Shown here one piece after another: positions 12,001 through 24,398 of a stretch of 64,000 nt of DNA. Each line of letters opens with the position of its first letter. The first letter of the stretch is position 1. Source of the stretch: Warburgia ugandensis (taxonomy: Eukaryota > Streptophyta > Magnoliopsida > Canellales > Canellaceae); assembly GCA_035236585.1 (NCBI GenBank), contig CP141135.1:1956001-2020000 (forward strand), written 5' to 3'. The notes beneath the pieces are model-generated. The model did no database searches. It had not been told where the DNA came from and saw nothing but the letters and a program-made list of their open reading frames with translations. The position numbers were made by a program, and so were the translations under genes.

Positions 12001-13522
12001 AGTGATGATATATTGATGAATCTTAAACTTCGAAATGATTTGCATCAATTTTACAGCTCGAAGTTAAAGCCAAAAAATTAACCCTCCTACCACTGGTTGA
12101 TTGTGGTAGGAAGTGAAGCAAATAAAATCCTATAATTCTCCAACTTCCATAACAACCTTGACATGAGATGCATGAAAAATGAAAGTTACCTATAATTATT
12201 TAGCTGGAGGAGAATTCCAAGACCCAAAAGTAGCTGAACACCAAGAAAGCTAAGCCCCTGAAATGGAGTCAAAATGCCACTTGCAATTGGCCTTGACTTT
12301 GTGCGCTCCACCTGCAGCACATAGAGCATTACCATATAGTCATTCCATTACCTGCATTCATCCTAATAAATAAACAACCTATAACACTTCAGAGGGAAAA
12401 GGTCAAGAACAAATTAGAGAGCAGAAAGCATTAAAATACAGTTCACAAATTGATCGAACTACAAAACATTCATCCTGCAGCAGAACTAGCCAAGACAATT
12501 TTTGGCTTCAGTCTGCAAACAACATATCAGAAGTATATGTGAAGACAAACACATAGAAGTCGAGTTGTTTCTTGAGGAACAAAACAGAAAAAGAAAATCA
12601 GATATACCTTTGTATCGATATCACGATCAAGAAGATCATTAATTGTACAACCAGCTCCCCGTAAAAGCACTGCACCACAACCAAACAATGACAACATCTT
12701 CAAATCAGGTAAACTCCCTGGATCCGCTGCAAACGTGATTGACCTGAGTTCCAGACACGAAAAACATGAAAGAATCAACTTCATTTTACGAATCATCATC
12801 GAACATCGACATCAAAACTAATAAACGTCCACTAGATGTCTCACATTGACATACCACCAAACACTCAAGATTCAAAACACAATTTCCACACACGAAACAC
12901 TGAAACACCAACTTCCCTGTACGAATCTTAGGATATCAATACCAAAGCTAATCAAATTCCATTGATAAAAAATATCCACTTCATTTCCATACTCAAAAGA
13001 ACGAAAAACGTCGTCACAGATCGAAAACTCAAGAAACCCCGAAAAAAAAGCAATTCTTCTAAAAAATCCGAGATCTTACCACATACATGGCCAAGCAAGC
13101 AACCACGTCCCGATCGGTCGATCTAACCTCGCTAACCGCGCGTACGGCCGTGCAGATTCCGGCAAATACAAATCAATCCACGACGAAGAAGATATTTTCT
13201 CCGATCCCCGTCTTTCGTCGCCGTCGCCTCGTCGATTTCCACCTTTTTCCGTTCCATTTGTATGAATCGAAGTGGAGGAAATTCCGGCGACTGATAGAGT
13301 TGGACTGAAGCGGTGGATTTCTCTCGAAGGAAACTCAAAAAGTCCAGTGAAGAAGATATTTGAGGTCGAGGAAAGAGTTCCTAGGGTTTTGTAAGGGCTT
13401 AAACCAAAGGAGTTGGAGGTTGCAGGAGGGGAGATTGGAGAGTTCGAGGATTCGGAGATGAGAGAGAAGGAGAATGGAGGTGGTCGGAACCTTCTAGAAG
13501 CGCGGGAAAAGCAAAGCGCCAT
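9070..13522 (-). CDS. COQ2: 4-hydroxybenzoate polyprenyltransferase, mitochondrial (COQ2/PPT1 type)
   Basis: This enzyme prenylates 4-hydroxybenzoate in ubiquinone synthesis at the inner mitochondrial membrane. Eight exons join in frame on the minus strand: 13522-13080, 12743-12608, 12311-12190, 11553-11484, 11402-11253, 11035-10900, 10819-10723 and 9139-9070. All introns are GT-AG. The product is 407 aa, the size of plant PPT1. Residues 1 to about 115 are Ser/Arg-rich and look like a presequence. [20 protein letters not shown] opens the UbiA core. The first Asp-rich motif is NDLLDRDID at 183-191 and the second is DTIYAHQDKEDD at 301-312; both bind the prenyl diphosphate with Mg. The protein ends [22 protein letters not shown]-rich 5' UTR lies just before the ATG. 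Intron 5 (11036-11252) is largely an Au SINE. Nothing appears broken. Confidence 0.95.
11091..11211 (+). mobile_element. 5'-truncated Au SINE in COQ2 intron 5
   Basis: The Au body is clear: AAACAGCCTCTTGCAAAAAA, GGTAAGGCTGCCTACTATAG, CCCTTGTGGTCCGCCCCTTC, GCGGGAGCTTTGTGCA and GGGCTGCCCTT. The tRNA-like head is missing or unrecognisable. The copy is antisense to the host gene and fills more than half of a 217-bp intron. Confidence 0.88.
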
Positions 13523-13559
13523 TTCTCTCTCTCTCCTCCAACTTGAAATGCAGAGCAGC

Positions 13560-14410
13560 GAGATTTAACTACCACTAACTGGCTCGGTCATTTGACTAGT
13601 TTCCTTGAGGGAAGGGGAGGCCCCGTGCGATCAGGGGTGCAAATAGTCCAAAGCAAGTGCGAGGTTATCCAAAGAAGAAAGAGTGCTCGAGCCTTTTGTT
13701 GTAACTAGCCTATGTGAGTTCCTACTTTAGTTGATTGGACTTGCTCATTCGATTTCTCTGACTCTCATATCTTCGTTCAATTGCTCTAACCTTCATATCT
13801 TATAGATAAATATGGTTAAGGTTGGATGATTTTAAGATCTAAATAATTTTTAATAATTAAGATGAGATGATATAATATCTCCTTGTCTCACTGTTAGTAG
13901 CAATTGAGATGAGTTGAGATGAAAAACATCTCATATTAGCTCATGCTATTATCTTGCATCATCTCATGCCAAATTTGAGTTATCTCTAGCCAACTGCAGT
14001 CATGCATCTAAAGTTAGATCTCATCTCCTCTCATCTCAACCACGGCTAACACGACGTTCGTTCGATTTCTTGTGTGTTACTTCATTTCTGTTAAGTCGAA
14101 CACGATGAAAAAACTTAGATCTTAAAAAAGAAAAAAAGAGAGAGCTCTAAATCTGGTATTTAATCATCGATAAATCAACTAGCTTACTCTTAATTAGAGC
14201 CGAAACTAGAGTTTACCACCACATATAGTTAGAGGCATGAAGTTCCGGGGAGACAGAGATGGCTGCATTAATAGTAGGTGGATACAAAGCCATAGACATT
14301 GAAGGATCTATATTCTTAATGGAGTTTTGTAACATTGCTCTGATATGATAAAAAATCTTTCACGTCAATGGATCTTCTATCTCAGCACGAGAGACAAGAA
14401 AGGAATGAAT
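13560..14410. other. COQ2 upstream region and spacer
   Basis: This is the promoter side of the minus-strand COQ2 gene. A stretch at about 13850-14040 is rich in GAGATGAG and CATCTCAT and so is partly self-complementary, which may be the remains of a small foldback element. No gene is seen. Confidence 0.4.
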
Positions 14411-14420
14411 TGTTTATATA

Positions 14421-14573
14421 GTTGTCGTCATGTTATCTTAAGGTTACGGTTTAAAGACATGGAAACAGCCTTTTGCAAAATGCAAGGTAAGACTGCTTAC
14501 TATTAACCCTTGTAGTTTGCCCCTTTTCTAGGCCTTGCAAACACTGGAGCTTCACGCACTAAGGCTGCCCTTT
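14421..14573 (+). mobile_element. Au-type SINE, diverged
   Basis: The order of the Au family blocks is kept: GTTGTCGTCATG, GGAAACAGCCTTTTGCAAAA, TGCAAGGTAAGACTGC, CCCTTGTAGTTTGCCCCTTT, GGAGCTTCACGCACTAAGGC and TGCCCTTT. Many substitutions mark it as an older copy. Confidence 0.85.
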
Positions 14574-14717
14574 CAGTTGCATAGTATGCATTTGTTACTA
14601 GAGGAATGCTTGAGTCCTGCTGGCAGCACAAAGTTAATGGTGTTGCATCCCTACTTTCATGGTGGGCTTCACTTCTGGTTAAGCAGACTCATTCATCTGA
14701 CTTTTCTTAATGTGTAT

Positions 14718-14896
14718 AAAGGGCAGCCCCAATGCACGAAGCTCCCACGTATGAGGGGTCTAGGAAAGGGGAAGATTACAAGGGTTAATAGTATATGGCC
14801 TTATCTTGTATTTTGCAAGAGGCTGTTTACATGCCTTAAACCCATGACCTCAAAGTCACACGATGACAGCTCTATTATTGCACCAAGGCTCTCCTT
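14718..14896 (-). mobile_element. Au-type SINE, full length
   Basis: Read on the minus strand it begins AAGGAGAGCCTTGGTGCAAT and has the B-box region, the CCTCTTGCAAAATACAAG block and the GGGAGCTTCGTGCATTGGGG end with TGCCCTTT. It is head-to-tail inverted relative to the copy at 14421-14573, from which about 145 bp separate it. Confidence 0.9.
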
Positions 14897-15116
14897 CATT
14901 TTTGTTTAAACATGGATGGGTTTTTAAAATAGCAATGATCAGATGAGACTAGAAATTAAAAAGCGCACTTTCAATCACATGGATGGTCATAAGTATTGTT
15001 TTAAAAATAGTCCAAAGTGAGTGACAAAACGAATTTATAGATGTTAAAATTATCCAATCTTGTTATTTTTATTATATACAATATCAGGAGTCAGAGAAAT
15101 CATATTTACACATCTA

Positions 15117-15261
15117 TGCAGGTTTTGGAAAAGGAGCGGACCACAAGGGCCTAAAGTACATAACCTTACCTTGCATTTTGCAAGAGGCTATTTTTATCCC
15201 TTGAACCCATGACCTCAAGGTCACACGACAACAACTTTTACCATTGCACCAAGACTCCCTT
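15117..15261 (-). mobile_element. Au-type SINE, 3'-truncated
   Basis: On the minus strand the head (GGGAGTCTTGGTGCAATGGT, TTGTCGTGTGACCTTGAGGT) and the middle block are well kept. The last ~35 bp, with the GGAGCTTCGTGCA and TGCCCTTT blocks, is missing. Confidence 0.85.
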
Positions 15262-15265
15262 AATA

Positions 15266-16357
15266 TTTTCCAGGGTAGACACTTTAATTGTACTCCTAAA
15301 TCATCTCTACATGAAAATCCGTCATATTAGATTCCACATTTCATGGATTCTACCAGGAATCAGGATTGATTTCATTATGATGGTGGAATATTTGACGTGC
15401 CAATGAATAAAAAATACATTCCAATGGAGGTAAAATCAACCCTGGAATTCAATTTATGGCAGCTACTGAATGATAATGATTGAAATAAACTATAGGAGGA
15501 AAACTATGTCCCTGCAACTTCCTTTTTCCTTATCTCTTGGCAGATGAGGATGGTAATGGGAGACATGCCATATCATGATTTGTATTTAGTGTAGACTTGT
15601 CTCATTAAATAAAGGACGATGTAGTATGTCCCCATTGATTAGTCTCAGTTTGTGTGGTGGCTATCATTTTCTTAATAGTGTGTTTGTGGGAGTAGATTGT
15701 GTTAAGAAACATTTCTAAAACTAACAAAAAGAAAACACTAAAATGAGATAGTATTTTTCTTTTTAATACCTGTTCTTTTCAAATACTAGTACATTTTTTT
15801 TTATTAATCTAATTCATTTATTATGTTCTCTGTACAAGAAAATAGGTAACCCATTAGAAACCAATGCATTTAAATAATCCTAACTAATCTTGGGCCTTTG
15901 AAAAGTTTAACAAAAATGAATGGTCATTATTTTATGCTAATGAAAACATAGTTTAAAACATTTAATAAACATAAAATTTGATATCTAACCTATTTAAGTT
16001 ATTTTAAACATGACAAATGTCTTAAATCTAAAAATAAAAAAAAATATAAAAAAAAAAAAAAAATGTAGATCAGCTCCGGTGTCTTAGATCTTGGCAAGCA
16101 AAGATGGAATACTTTGTGCTCTCAAGGTGCCACAAAATCCAGCGGATACGGTTCAAGGTCATGGACAAGTTTGGCTTCAATTGCGCTCTTACAGGGCCTT
16201 TGTTTGATCACATGCTACGATGGTCCGGTCAAAAACAGTTGTAAAACTTTACAGACAAACATAAGGATGCATTTATTGAGAGAGACAAGAATAACTCCAA
16301 AGTCCTGCGCCTTGGGATCAGGAAGCATGATTGATAATATTTTTACGTGGATTACTA
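15266..16357. other. AT-rich spacer, no gene seen
   Basis: This is AT-rich DNA with an A-run at about 16037-16062. I find no coding frame with protein character and no further SINE. Confidence 0.45.
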
Positions 16358-16471
16358 GTGGGCTAAGTCGTCGCATGATCTTAAAATTACGGGTTAAAAG
16401 CGTGAAAATATTTTTTACAACATTTAAGATATAAGGCTGTATATTATTAACTCTTGTAGTCTCTCCCAATG
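16358..16471 (+). mobile_element. Highly diverged Au SINE remnant
   Basis: The order GGGCTAAGTCGTCGCATGAT, CTTAAAATTACGGGTT, AAGATATAAGGCTGTATATT and CTCTTGTAGTCTCTCCC follows the Au layout, with heavy substitution and no 3' end. Confidence 0.5.
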
Positions 16472-16592
16472 ATTTGGTCAATTCTCTGGCAAGAGAGGGA
16501 GTGGAGTTAGATGGCTTAGTGATTCTGCACACATTTAGCTTTGAATTTTTCAAGCATCTTGTATTTTCTAGTTATATGTGATCATCTCCATG

Positions 16593-16767
16593 AAGGGGAG
16601 TCTTGGTGTAATGGTAGAGTTGTTGTAATGGGACATTGAGGTAGCTAGTTCAAGGCATGAAAATAGCTTCTTGTAAAAAATGAAAGATAAAATTATATAC
16701 TATTGACCCTTGTGATTTGCCCCTTCCCCAAATCTTATATACGTAGGAGCTTCATGCACGGAACTAC
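16593..16767 (+). mobile_element. Au-type SINE with target duplication
   Basis: The element begins GGGGAGTCTTGGTGTAATGG and ends GGAGCTTCATGCACGGAACT. A 17-bp direct repeat ATGTGAYCATCTYCATG lies at 16576-16592 and 16768-16784 with two mismatches, which confirms retroposition. Confidence 0.9.
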
Positions 16768-17128
16768 ATGTGACCATCTTCATGTATTGTACAACCGTAG
16801 AAATGGGCGATTCTCTCCCTATCAAATAAAATTTATTCTTTTTTCAAAGAAAAAAAGAAGGCCCAATGAGCCCTGATACCATGAGTGAGTATGATTGACA
16901 GCCCATTGTTATCATAGTTAAAGTTGAATTTTTAGAAAAAGATGTAAAATTATGCAAAAAAAAAAAAAAAAGAAGCAATATATTTAAAATATTTTTGACA
17001 TAAGTTTCATTATTCCAGATAAATTAAAATATTATTATTTTAAATATTGTAGACAGAATTGTAAAAACTCCACAATCTGGGTCCCAGGATAAAAAGGAGG
17101 AGGGTCTTTCAGTGCACCGTGCTAAGAA

Positions 17129-17455
17129 GGAAGTTGAAGATGATTCTATTATTTCTTTCTTACAAATTAATATGCATTTGTATATTAGTTTGTGAGGAAG
17201 AAATGAGAATCATCTCCAGCTTCTTAAAAGATGGCAACCCTTGTATCGGTCAGTAAATTTGTGAGGAAGTTGAAGATGATTCTATTATTTCTTTCTTACA
17301 AATAAATATGCATTTGTATATTAGTTTGTGAGGAGAAATGAAAATCATCTTCGGCCTTAAAATATGTCTTGACCGCCGTCAGGGTAGCTTGACAAGAAGG
17401 GTGTGAAGATAATTTTAATGATTGTAATGATTTTAATGAAAATCATCTTCGGCTT
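17129..17455. repeat. Duplicated palindromic unit in the LINE 5' region
   Basis: Two copies (17129-17222 and 17265-17352) share GAAGTTGAAGATGATTCT, TTATTTCTTTCTTACAAAT, ATATGCATTTGTATATTAG and TTTGTGAGGA. Each copy folds back on itself, since GAAGATGATTCTATTATTTC pairs with GAAATGAGAATCATCTYC. A third, partial, motif TTTTAATGAAAATCATCTTC follows at about 17432-17453. Confidence 0.75.
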
Positions 17456-17534
17456 TACAACTATGGCAACCCCAACATGACATGAATCGAAATCGAAATT
17501 GGCTCAAGCTGGGCGTTCCTCATAGCGGCAGCAG

Positions 17535-17705
17535 CATCGGATCCGGATGCGGTGAAAAATAGGCAAGGGTTGCTGGGGCGTTCTCCCCGACGGCAGCTAC
17601 ATCGGATCCCGGGTGTAGTGAAAAATGGGCAAGGGCTGCTGGGCGTCCCCTCGGAAGCGACGGCCGTCATCAGAACCAGTGCGATGAAAAGTGGACATGG
17701 GTTCA
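17535..17705 (+). repeat. Three ~65-68-bp tandem repeats at LINE 5' end
   Basis: CATCGGATCC-type starts occur at 17535, 17600 and 17668 (CATCAGAACC), each followed by GTGAAAAATRGGCAAGGGYT or a variant. The periods are 65 and 68 bp. The repeats directly precede the endonuclease frame. Confidence 0.8.
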
Positions 17706-20634
17706 TACCATGGAGGTCGAGAAAGGCGATAGTAAATGAGGAATCTCCAAATCATAAGATTCGCATCGCTACATGGAATATAGGGACATTGACAGTAAGA
17801 GTTTGGAGTTAGTAGACACGATAAAACGTAGGAGAGTCAACATCGCTTGTATCCAAGAAACCAAGTGGAAAGGAGGCTAAAGCTAGAGAAATAGATGGGT
17901 ATAAATTATGGTCATGTAGGAAAGGAAAATAATAGAAATGGCGTGGGAATAATAGTGGATAAGGAATTAAAGGATAAAGTTGTGAACGTTAAAAGAATCA
18001 GTGATAGAATTATAATAATAAAAATGATTCTAGGAGAGCAGATTATAAATATTATAAGTGCATACGCATCTAGTAGGGCTCAAGATATAATTAAGAGACA
18101 GTTTTGGGAAGATATGGAGGGAGTCATGCAGAAAATTCCCAATCTTGAGGAATATTTATAGGAAGCAGACTTAAATGGCCATGTAGGAAAAGATAAGGAA
18201 GGATATGATAGAATACGGAGGGTATGGTATAGGTGAACGAAACGAGATGGGGAGAATATCCTCGATTTTGCTTTGTCATATAACCTATCCATTGCAAATA
18301 CACTCTTTAAGAAGAGGGATGAACACTTAATAACCTTTAAAAGTGGACTTCATAAAAGCCAAATAGACTTTTTTTCTACTTAGGAATAATGAGCAGTCTA
18401 TATGTAAGGATTGTAAGGTGATGCAGATGAGAGTTTAACCTCACAACATAAAGGTTAATGGTTATGATATTCATATCAAAAGATGGAGTAAAAAATCGAA
18501 CTTAATACACATCCAAAAACTAAGTGGTGGAACTTAAAAGGAAAGAAAATAACCTCATTCAAAAATAAGTTGATGGTAGAAGGAAATTGGAATTATGAAG
18601 CAGTAAATACCATGTGGACTAATATGGTGAGTCCATTAAGAAAGTGGCAAAAGATGTCTTAGAGTATCTAAAGGTAAAAGGCTATTAGCAAAGGAAACAT
18701 GGTGGTGGAATGACACAGATTAAAAAGCTATTAAAGAAAAACGAATGCATTTTAAAGCATGTGAGAAGATTAGAAATAATGAAAACTATGAACAATATAA
18801 GAATCTTAAAAACGTTCTTAAGAGAATAAATAAGTGAAATTTAAACTTAAAGCGTATGATGAGCCTACATAATGGTAAGAACAAGAGAAGGTGAGAAAGA
18901 TGTGTTTAAACTTGCAAAGGTAAGAGAAAACGAGGAAAATGGGACTTAGAGCATGTTAGGTGCATTAGAAGTGATGATCAAAGGGTATTAGTCAAAGGCG
19001 AGATCAAACAAAGGTGGAAAATATACTTCCAAAATTTGTTAAATAATGATGGCCCACAGAATATAGGAATTGAAAATCTATAAATCTAAATAACCTTGGA
19101 TATTATAGATATGAACGTAGGGATTAGAATGCTTGAAGTAAAGAGGCCTTGAGAAAGATGAAATCGGGAAAGGCCATGGGGCACGATAGTATACCGATAG
19201 AGGTTTGGAAGCATATGGGAGATATTGGGGTAGTTTGGTTGACCAAGTTGTTTAACAAGATTATAAAATCAAAGAAAATGCCGATGAGTGGAGGAAAAGC
19301 TCTATTGTACCAATCTATAAGAATAAAGGAGACATTCAGAGCGCACTAATTATCGAGGATCAAACTTATGAGCCACACCATGAAACTTTTTGAAAGAGTC
19401 ATTGAGAAGAGGCTACGACATGAAACAAGTGTATCGGAGAATCGGTTGGTTTCATGCCCAGGAGGTCTACCATAGAAGCTATTTTCTTCTTAAGACAATT
19501 AGTAGAAAATATAGGGAGAGGAGAAAAGACACACATGGTCTTTATTGACTTAGAAAAGGCTTATGATAGAGTCACTGAGAGTTAATATGGAGGATGTTAG
19601 GTGTTAAAGGGGTTTCTCGAGGGTATATGACATAATTAAAGATATGTATGAGGGAGCGATGTAATGTTAAGACCACAGTGGCGTGGCCCATTAGTGATTT
19701 TCCGTCATTGTCGGATTGCACCAAGGGTCGGCATTGAGTCCATACCTTTTCACATTAGTTATGGATGAGTTAACAAAACATCTGCATGAGGAGATACCCT
19801 GGTGCATGCTATTTGCAGACGATATAGTCCTACTTGATGAGACAATGGAGGGTGTCAACATAAAGCTAGAGCTATGGAGAGAAGCATTAGAATCGAAAGG
19901 ATTTAAAATTAGCCGAACTAAGACAGAATATATGGAATGTAATTTTAGCAAGGAGAGTAGGAGTGGAGCATCAGTCAAGATTGATAACCAAGAGGTCCCC
20001 ATGAGAGACCACTTCTGATACTTAGGATCATTGATCCATGAGAGTGGAGAGATTGAGAGGGAGGTTACCCAGAGAATCTAAGCGGGTTGGAACAAATGGA
20101 GATGTGCATCGAGGGTTTTATGTGATCGGCGGGTACCACTCAAACTAAAAGGAAAATTCTATAGGATGGCTATAAGGCCGGCCATGCTCTATGGATCAGA
20201 GTGTTGGGCAGTTAAGGAACATCATACTCATAGGCTGAGTGTTGCAGAAATGAGGATGTTGAGATGGATGAGTGGTAAGACAAGAAAGGATAGAATTAGA
20301 AATGAAAATATTAGAAGAAATTTAGGGATAGTACCAATAGGTAACAAGATGAGGGAGATTAGACTTAGATGGTTTGGACATGTTCAAAGGAGGCCAACAA
20401 CGGCACCAGTTAGAAGGAGTGAGGCAATACAAGTTGAAGGTTCTAAAAGGGCAAGGGGAAGGCCCAAAAGAACGTGGATAGAAGTGGTGAGGAAAGATTT
20501 AAAAACTTTGGGACTAAATGAAGCCATGGTATTTAATAGAGTGGAATGGAGGAATAAGATTCATGTGGCCGACCCCTAATTGGGATAAGGTCTTAATGAT
20601 GATGATGATGATGATGTAGACAGAATTGTAAAAA

Positions 20635-22790
20635 TGTAAAGATGGAAAGTCATAACAACCAGTATTTTCTTTATATAAAAAAAAGAACAACTCTAAAAAG
20701 ATAATAAAAAAGATGATTTTTTTTTTTTTAATTTAGAAGAAAAACGAAGCTTTTGTAACGATATTTGTTATGAGGCTGAGGTTCTCCCTTTAGTTTCCGT
20801 TGCTTTGCTAAGAGCGAATGGAAATTTATTAATGGGAGTAGATTCTGGAGATAAAGATTCCGAGAAACTTCACTATCAGCCAGAATCTTTTCTCCTATTT
20901 ATTTATTATTTTATGTGGTGGATATGACTTTTATGTTTGCGTTGATTTAGAGGTCAATCTAAGCAAGAGCCTTCTAATTTATAGTCCCGCAAGCGGTTAC
21001 GCGGCAGCAAAGCAGGGACCCACATTTGCACAATTTCTAGCCAAATTCGTGACCGAGATAGCCAACTTTTTCTTGGGGTGATCTCGGCCGTTGATTTAGT
21101 ATGCTCTGACTGATCTTTCAGAAGGAAATTACCTTTTAGTTCAAGAAAAAATAAAAAATCTTTCCAAAATGTGGTGGCCATCACACCATTAGCCTGATCA
21201 TCTAACACATGTGATTTTGGATCTTCTGAATCTTCTCTTTTTGCTAGTTGCAATGGGAAGTGGAATCTCCCGTGCTCGCAAGTGAGGCGGTGGATTTTTG
21301 TCCAATAGTCAATTAAGTGCATCCAGAAGATAAGGTGGTCCCAGGCACTAAGTTACTGGTGTGTTCATGACTACTAATTACATTAGAAATGCCACTGTAC
21401 CTCATTTTATTACATCCACCCCCTCTTTGGACATGTAGAAACACCAACGCTGGCTCCTTCCGGAAGAAGCGACCCCATATGCTGGATGATCCAATCCCTT
21501 TATCTGATTTCCCCTGTTTTCTATATCTCATAATAACATATTAGCGTTGGTCGAACAATTCTAGCATCATGGTAAAAAAAAAGAAAAGAAAAACTTTTGG
21601 GTGTTGAAATCAGACCGTTATTTGTGCAAAGTTCCTAATCGCAAACAAATGAACGTGGCTGATCATCCAAAATTCGGCGCTTCTTGGGACGCGCCACCAC
21701 TTAGCATTCCTCTCGATTTAAATGCTCAATCACAATGGATATCGTAGATCCAAATCATGATAGGCCCCCACGTTATATCAAGGGCTGCAACTGGTATATT
21801 TCACTTGATATGACGGGTAAATTAGCATGATATCAAGTTTAATTGATCAGGATTTACGGTTGATTGGATCGTCTTTGCTCTATAACGGCCCTCTTTTGAT
21901 GAAGGGTAAAGATCTAGGCTGGCGTAAGGACAAAGATATCGGCTAGATCGACGGTTATAAAATGTGTACCATGAAAATTGAGCTTCAGTGGGAACGTCCA
22001 CCTGTCAATATCAAGCGCTACAGCTTGCGTATGGAATTGACTTACGGTCGTTCACACAATAATCATGACCCGCGTAAGTTGGAAAAGAAAGTAGTGAGTC
22101 AAGGCAAAAGTCAATGGAATTGAACCCCGTCCCGTCGTGAGAGCTCAGCCGAGTGACCTCAGCCATACATTTAGTGGGCCCGACAAACGATGATTCAAGG
22201 TCCACAGTTAGCTACGAACCCAACACAATTTTCCAAAGTGGGCCATTGCGTGATTCGGTTTCTAGATTCGCTTTCATGTCATTTTTCAAGATTTTCATTT
22301 TAATGGGACCATATGGGTCCCATCGACAGACAATTTAGATTAATTAACAGTTATCAACGGCTCATTATGAAGATGGAGCAACTAAAAGTCTGTACTTCTG
22401 ACCAAGGATGAACAGTTAAAATTCAACTCTCAAAAGTACAGCATTTAAGTCTAGATTGGATAATCCTAGCAGTGACAATTTGTGCTTCCAATCACAATGG
22501 ACAAAGGATCTGATTTTAATTTTAGCAGAATTATAATTTCTTTAGCTTGTTAGAATCATCCAACCGTCCCAATTTTTGGTCTGCAAAGCTAGAGAATCAG
22601 ATAAATGGGTTCGATTATTCAAAGATGGGCCCTTCGTGCAGAAATAGGGCGCTTCTATAGCATTCACTGTTGATTAAATATCATAAATTCTTGTATGGAA
22701 TCTTGCCACCCTGATCCAATTTTAACGTCAGAAACAAGTGCAAATGCCATCATAATCATCAAACAGCAAACAGGAAGTCCAAGCAAGTCT
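20635..22790. other. Upstream region of the YSL gene
   Basis: This stretch lies between the LINE and the YSL gene. It holds A/T runs near 20670-20730 and no convincing coding frame. The proximal promoter of the YSL gene lies at its right end. Confidence 0.45.
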
Positions 22791-22799
22791 CCGAACCCT

Positions 22800-22805
22800 T
22801 ATAAA
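22800..22805 (+). promoter_or_regulatory. Possible TATA box of the YSL gene
   Basis: TATAAA lies 68 bp before the YSL ATG, which would put transcription start near 22832 with a UTR of about 40 nt. The call rests on motif and spacing alone. Confidence 0.4.
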
Positions 22806-22872
22806 CAGGCACGCAGAATCCAGCAGACCCAGTTTTCCCGCAGAATCAATCTCCAAACCCAAGTTTTCAGAC

Positions 22873-24360
22873 ATGGAGAATCGCCACAGAGGAGAAGGAA
22901 ACACCCAAAATGGCACCTACGATGAAGAGATTCCTGGAAGTAGTGAAGTTTTCCAGATCGAAAGCAAGAAAGAGAAGTTTGAAAAAAAAAGGGATGAGGC
23001 GGAGGACGAGGAAACTCTTTCAATCGAACAGATCTTTGAAAGGAAGAAGGTGCCGCCATGGCAAGAGCAACTGACGTTCAGAGCTTTCTTTGTAAGCTTT
23101 CTTCTCGGTGTGATGTTCTGTTTCATCGCGATGAAGCTGAATTTGACGGTTGGAATTATCCCATCGCTAAATGTATCGGCCGGGTTGTTGGGTTTTTTCT
23201 TCGTGAAGACATGGACGAAGCTTCTCGAGAAATCGAAGCTGTTGAAGCAGCCATTTACAAGGCAGGAGAATACTGTGATTCAGACTTGTGTGGTTGCTAC
23301 TTCCGGAATTGCCTACAGCGGTATGTGATCATTTCTTGTGATTTTTTAATTTTAATTTTTTTCTGGAAACGTTTTGATTTTTATGGATTTTGGTGAAGAA
23401 TTTAGGAGTACATGAATGTTTAGATGAAGGTTTGCAATTTTTTTGGATCAAAGTTGCGATCTTTATTGGACTTTCTTGATTTTTCATTTCTTTTCTCTGT
23501 GGAACCATTGATTTTTGTTGATTTGGTGGAGAATTTAGAATGCTTAGGTGAAGTTGCAGGTTTTTTATTTATTTAATTTTCTTTTTGTTGATTCTGGGAA
23601 ATGCTGATTTTGATTGATATTGAGGGAGAATTTGGGAGCATATGTATGTTTAGGTGAAGGTTGCAGGTTTTTTCTGATTAGTTCTGATTTTTTTCCTGTT
23701 CTGATTTTGGAAGAATTTTTGTTCAATTATTTAGTATTTATTGTGCTTTTCTGTTATACTTCTAACTCAGAGAGAGAGAGAGAGGATGTTCTTATTCTTC
23801 GTCGGATTAGTAAGGTCTATCACGATGGAAGGACATGAGACTGGATTGGATGACTGACAGTCCGTATATGGAGCTTCAGTAAATGCACGGAATTTCTTAG
23901 GGAAGAGAGAGGAAGAATATGCTTAGTCTGTATCAAACATGACTTTATCTGCTCACTAAGGTGTATCAAACGTAAATGGATGGTTAAGAGGATCTGGACT
24001 GATATTTAGGGGTAGTATATGCGAACAATTATATGATGCAATCAGACTCACTTTTTCTATTTTTTCTGGTGTCCAAATCGTTCATCTAATTTGCCTCATC
24101 TTAGATGTCCTGGATTATCTGTTGCATATATCTATATTCTTCAATTTAGACATTTTAAAACAAAAAAATGGATGATTAAACACAGAAAGGCCCCAAAAGA
24201 AGTATACTATCTATTTTTCTGCCATTAAAACATCCAAAATGAAGAACTTAGATATATACAATAGATAAAATTAAAAAAAAAGTTTAGAGCCCACCACCTA
24301 CTTTTAAGGATGTTTATTATCCAAACATACTAGGACCAATTGCATCGTATAATTTCTCAC

Positions 24361-24398
<38 letters not shown>

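Larger units (their letters stand above)
17068..20614 (+). mobile_element. Full-length RTE-type LINE with 20-bp TSD, ORF decayed
   Basis: A perfect 20-bp duplication starting TGTAGACAGAATTG lies at 17048-17067 and 20615-20634. The element starts CTCCAC, the same six bases as the minus-strand LINE at 1.4-4.8 kb, and ends in (GAT)n. A 5' region of palindromic and tandem repeats covers about 17129-17705. An endonuclease start follows (IRIATWNIGTLT, about 17759; VNIACIQETKWKG, about 17836). The reverse transcriptase comes next (MKSGKAMGHDSIPIEVWKHM, 19149 on; [19 protein letters not shown] and FADD, 19716 on). The last piece is an intact C-terminal frame at 20166-20579 (MRMLRWMSGKTRKDRIRNEN). Frameshifts and stops separate these pieces, so it is a dead copy of a protein-coding RTE element. 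Confidence 0.92.

Noticed and set aside
13087-13308. Plus-strand frame over COQ2 exon 1
   Set aside because: Shadow of the well-supported minus-strand exon.
13300-13312. TTGGACTGAAG, like the start of miR319
   Set aside because: It lies on the antisense of COQ2 exon 1, the match stops after 11 bases and there is no hairpin.
14535-14909. 124-codon frame
   Set aside because: It runs through two SINE copies in opposite orientation; no protein character.
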